Shown here one piece after another: positions 63,603 through 64,000 of a stretch of DNA of 64,000 nucleotides. The first letter of the stretch is position 1, and every line of letters starts with the position of its first letter. Source of the stretch: Mucilaginibacter corticis. Lineage in GTDB: Bacteria > Bacteroidota > Bacteroidia > Sphingobacteriales > Sphingobacteriaceae. The translations under genes and the position numbers were made by a program. Location of the stretch: positions 62,001 through 126,000 of the forward strand of contig NZ_VLPK01000001.1 of NCBI RefSeq assembly GCF_007558865.1, read 5' to 3'. The notes below the pieces were generated by a model, which was not told where the DNA came from, searched no databases, and worked only from the letters and a program-made list of their open reading frames with translations.

Positions 63603-64000
63603 CCAGCAACGCAGTTTCTTTTTTAATGTAGACTGGCTAACGGTGCTTATCTACTTGGCACTTTGCACTATTGGTGTACTCAGCATCCACTCGGCCGTGT
63701 TTGACCCTAAGAATGCATCTATTGTTGATCTGGACACCAATTACGGCAAGCAGTTTGTATTTGTGATAGTGGCTATTGTGCTGGGCATATTTATCTTATT
63801 GCTGGAAAGCCGCTTTCTCTCTGCCCTGGCCCCTGCTATATATGGCATCACTACTGTGTTGCTATTATTAGTACTGGTGGTTGGGCGCAATGTTGGTGGT
63901 AACCAGGCGTGGATCCCGCTACCCGGTGGCTTCAGGCTGCAACCTTCTGAGTTTGCCAAATTTGCTACCTGCCTGCTGTTAGCACGATATTTAAGCGGAA
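63595..64000 (+). CDS. rodA: RodA, SEDS-family peptidoglycan polymerase (3' end outside the window)
   Basis: Starts at ATG 63595, overlapping the end of mrdA by 8 bp, and runs open to the last base (about 135 codons seen). The product begins MSNQQRSFFFNVDWLTVLIY. It has the first helices, the short loop with DTNYGKQFVFV and the SEDS signature GGFRLQPSEFAKFA preceded by GNQAWIPLPG. RodA polymerises lipid II in the elongasome with PBP2. Gene order and overlap make the call firm although only the N-terminal third is visible. Confidence 0.93.
   Translation, partial: MSNQQRSFFFNVDWLTVLIYLALCTIGVLSIHSAVFDPKNASIVDLDTNYGKQFVFVIVAIVLGIFILLLESRFLSALAPAIYGITTVLLLLVLVVGRNVGGNQAWIPLPGGFRLQPSEFAKFATCLLLARYLSG

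Overview
This is a chromosomal window from a member of the Bacteroidota, most likely family Sphingobacteriaceae (Mucilaginibacter/Pedobacter-like). Support comes from the MG2/TonB-plug outer-membrane proteins, OMP_b-brl_3 barrels, SusCD-independent glycan enzymes, DUF4397 lipoproteins, gliding genes gldA and gldFG, AT-rich leaders without clear Shine-Dalgarno sites, and promoters of the Bacteroidota type (TTG, 19-21 nt, TAnnTTTG). The genus is an inference. I saw no rRNA, tRNA, CRISPR array or intact transposase gene.

Layout. 1-3735: a very large, 5'-truncated surface protein made of two fused MG2/plug units. 3856-9264: an aldo-keto reductase, then a minus-strand set of a GH29 fucosidase, an esterase and a Gfo/Idh oxidoreductase. 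9683-16512: a TonB-receptor-like barrel, a small barrel, an unknown barrel paired with a GT39 glycosyltransferase, and a DinB-like protein. 16870-21314: sucA-sucB, with two lipoyl domains in the E2. 21679-27307: cry-DASH, a TetR-HAD-AarF operon, radC and rpsT. 27555-32436: small and membrane proteins, DedA and two DUF4397 lipoproteins. 32550-38092: dnaN, a GldF-GldG fusion, two barrel paralogs and gldA. 38714-42206: ftsB/divIC-like, a DEAD-box helicase and eno. 42352-46300: an orphan PAS membrane protein, an ABC-2 exporter pair and a nucleotidyltransferase module. 46408-50472: a TlpA-like protein, carA and a zinc-ribbon protein. 50970-55429: panB, an RluA-type synthase, a ParE-type toxin-antitoxin pair, a DlgD-like dehydrogenase and purN. 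55587-58947: an MFS transporter, a VOC protein and purH. 59144-64000: the rod-shape operon mreB-mreC-mreD-mrdA-rodA, with rodA cut by the window end.

How the genes work together. Most of the window is housekeeping: TCA cycle (sucAB), glycolysis (eno), replication (dnaN), translation (rpsT), purine, pyrimidine and pantothenate synthesis (purN, purH, carA, panB), and rod morphogenesis. The last set is tightly coupled by 4-8 bp gene overlaps. Accessory functions (glycan enzymes, surface barrels, two toxin-antitoxin-like pairs) lie between these blocks.

The most unusual content is intergenic. There is a family of structured elements whose long-range stem differs in sequence between copies but stays paired (16602-16722 and an inverted pair at 38173-38648). 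There are two symmetrical multi-hairpin elements with TGC/GCA triloops (4883-5012 and 40738-40848). An exact-period 42-bp tandem repeat lies upstream of panB (50714-50881), and several gaps are built from short reiterated words. None of these could be searched against a database here.
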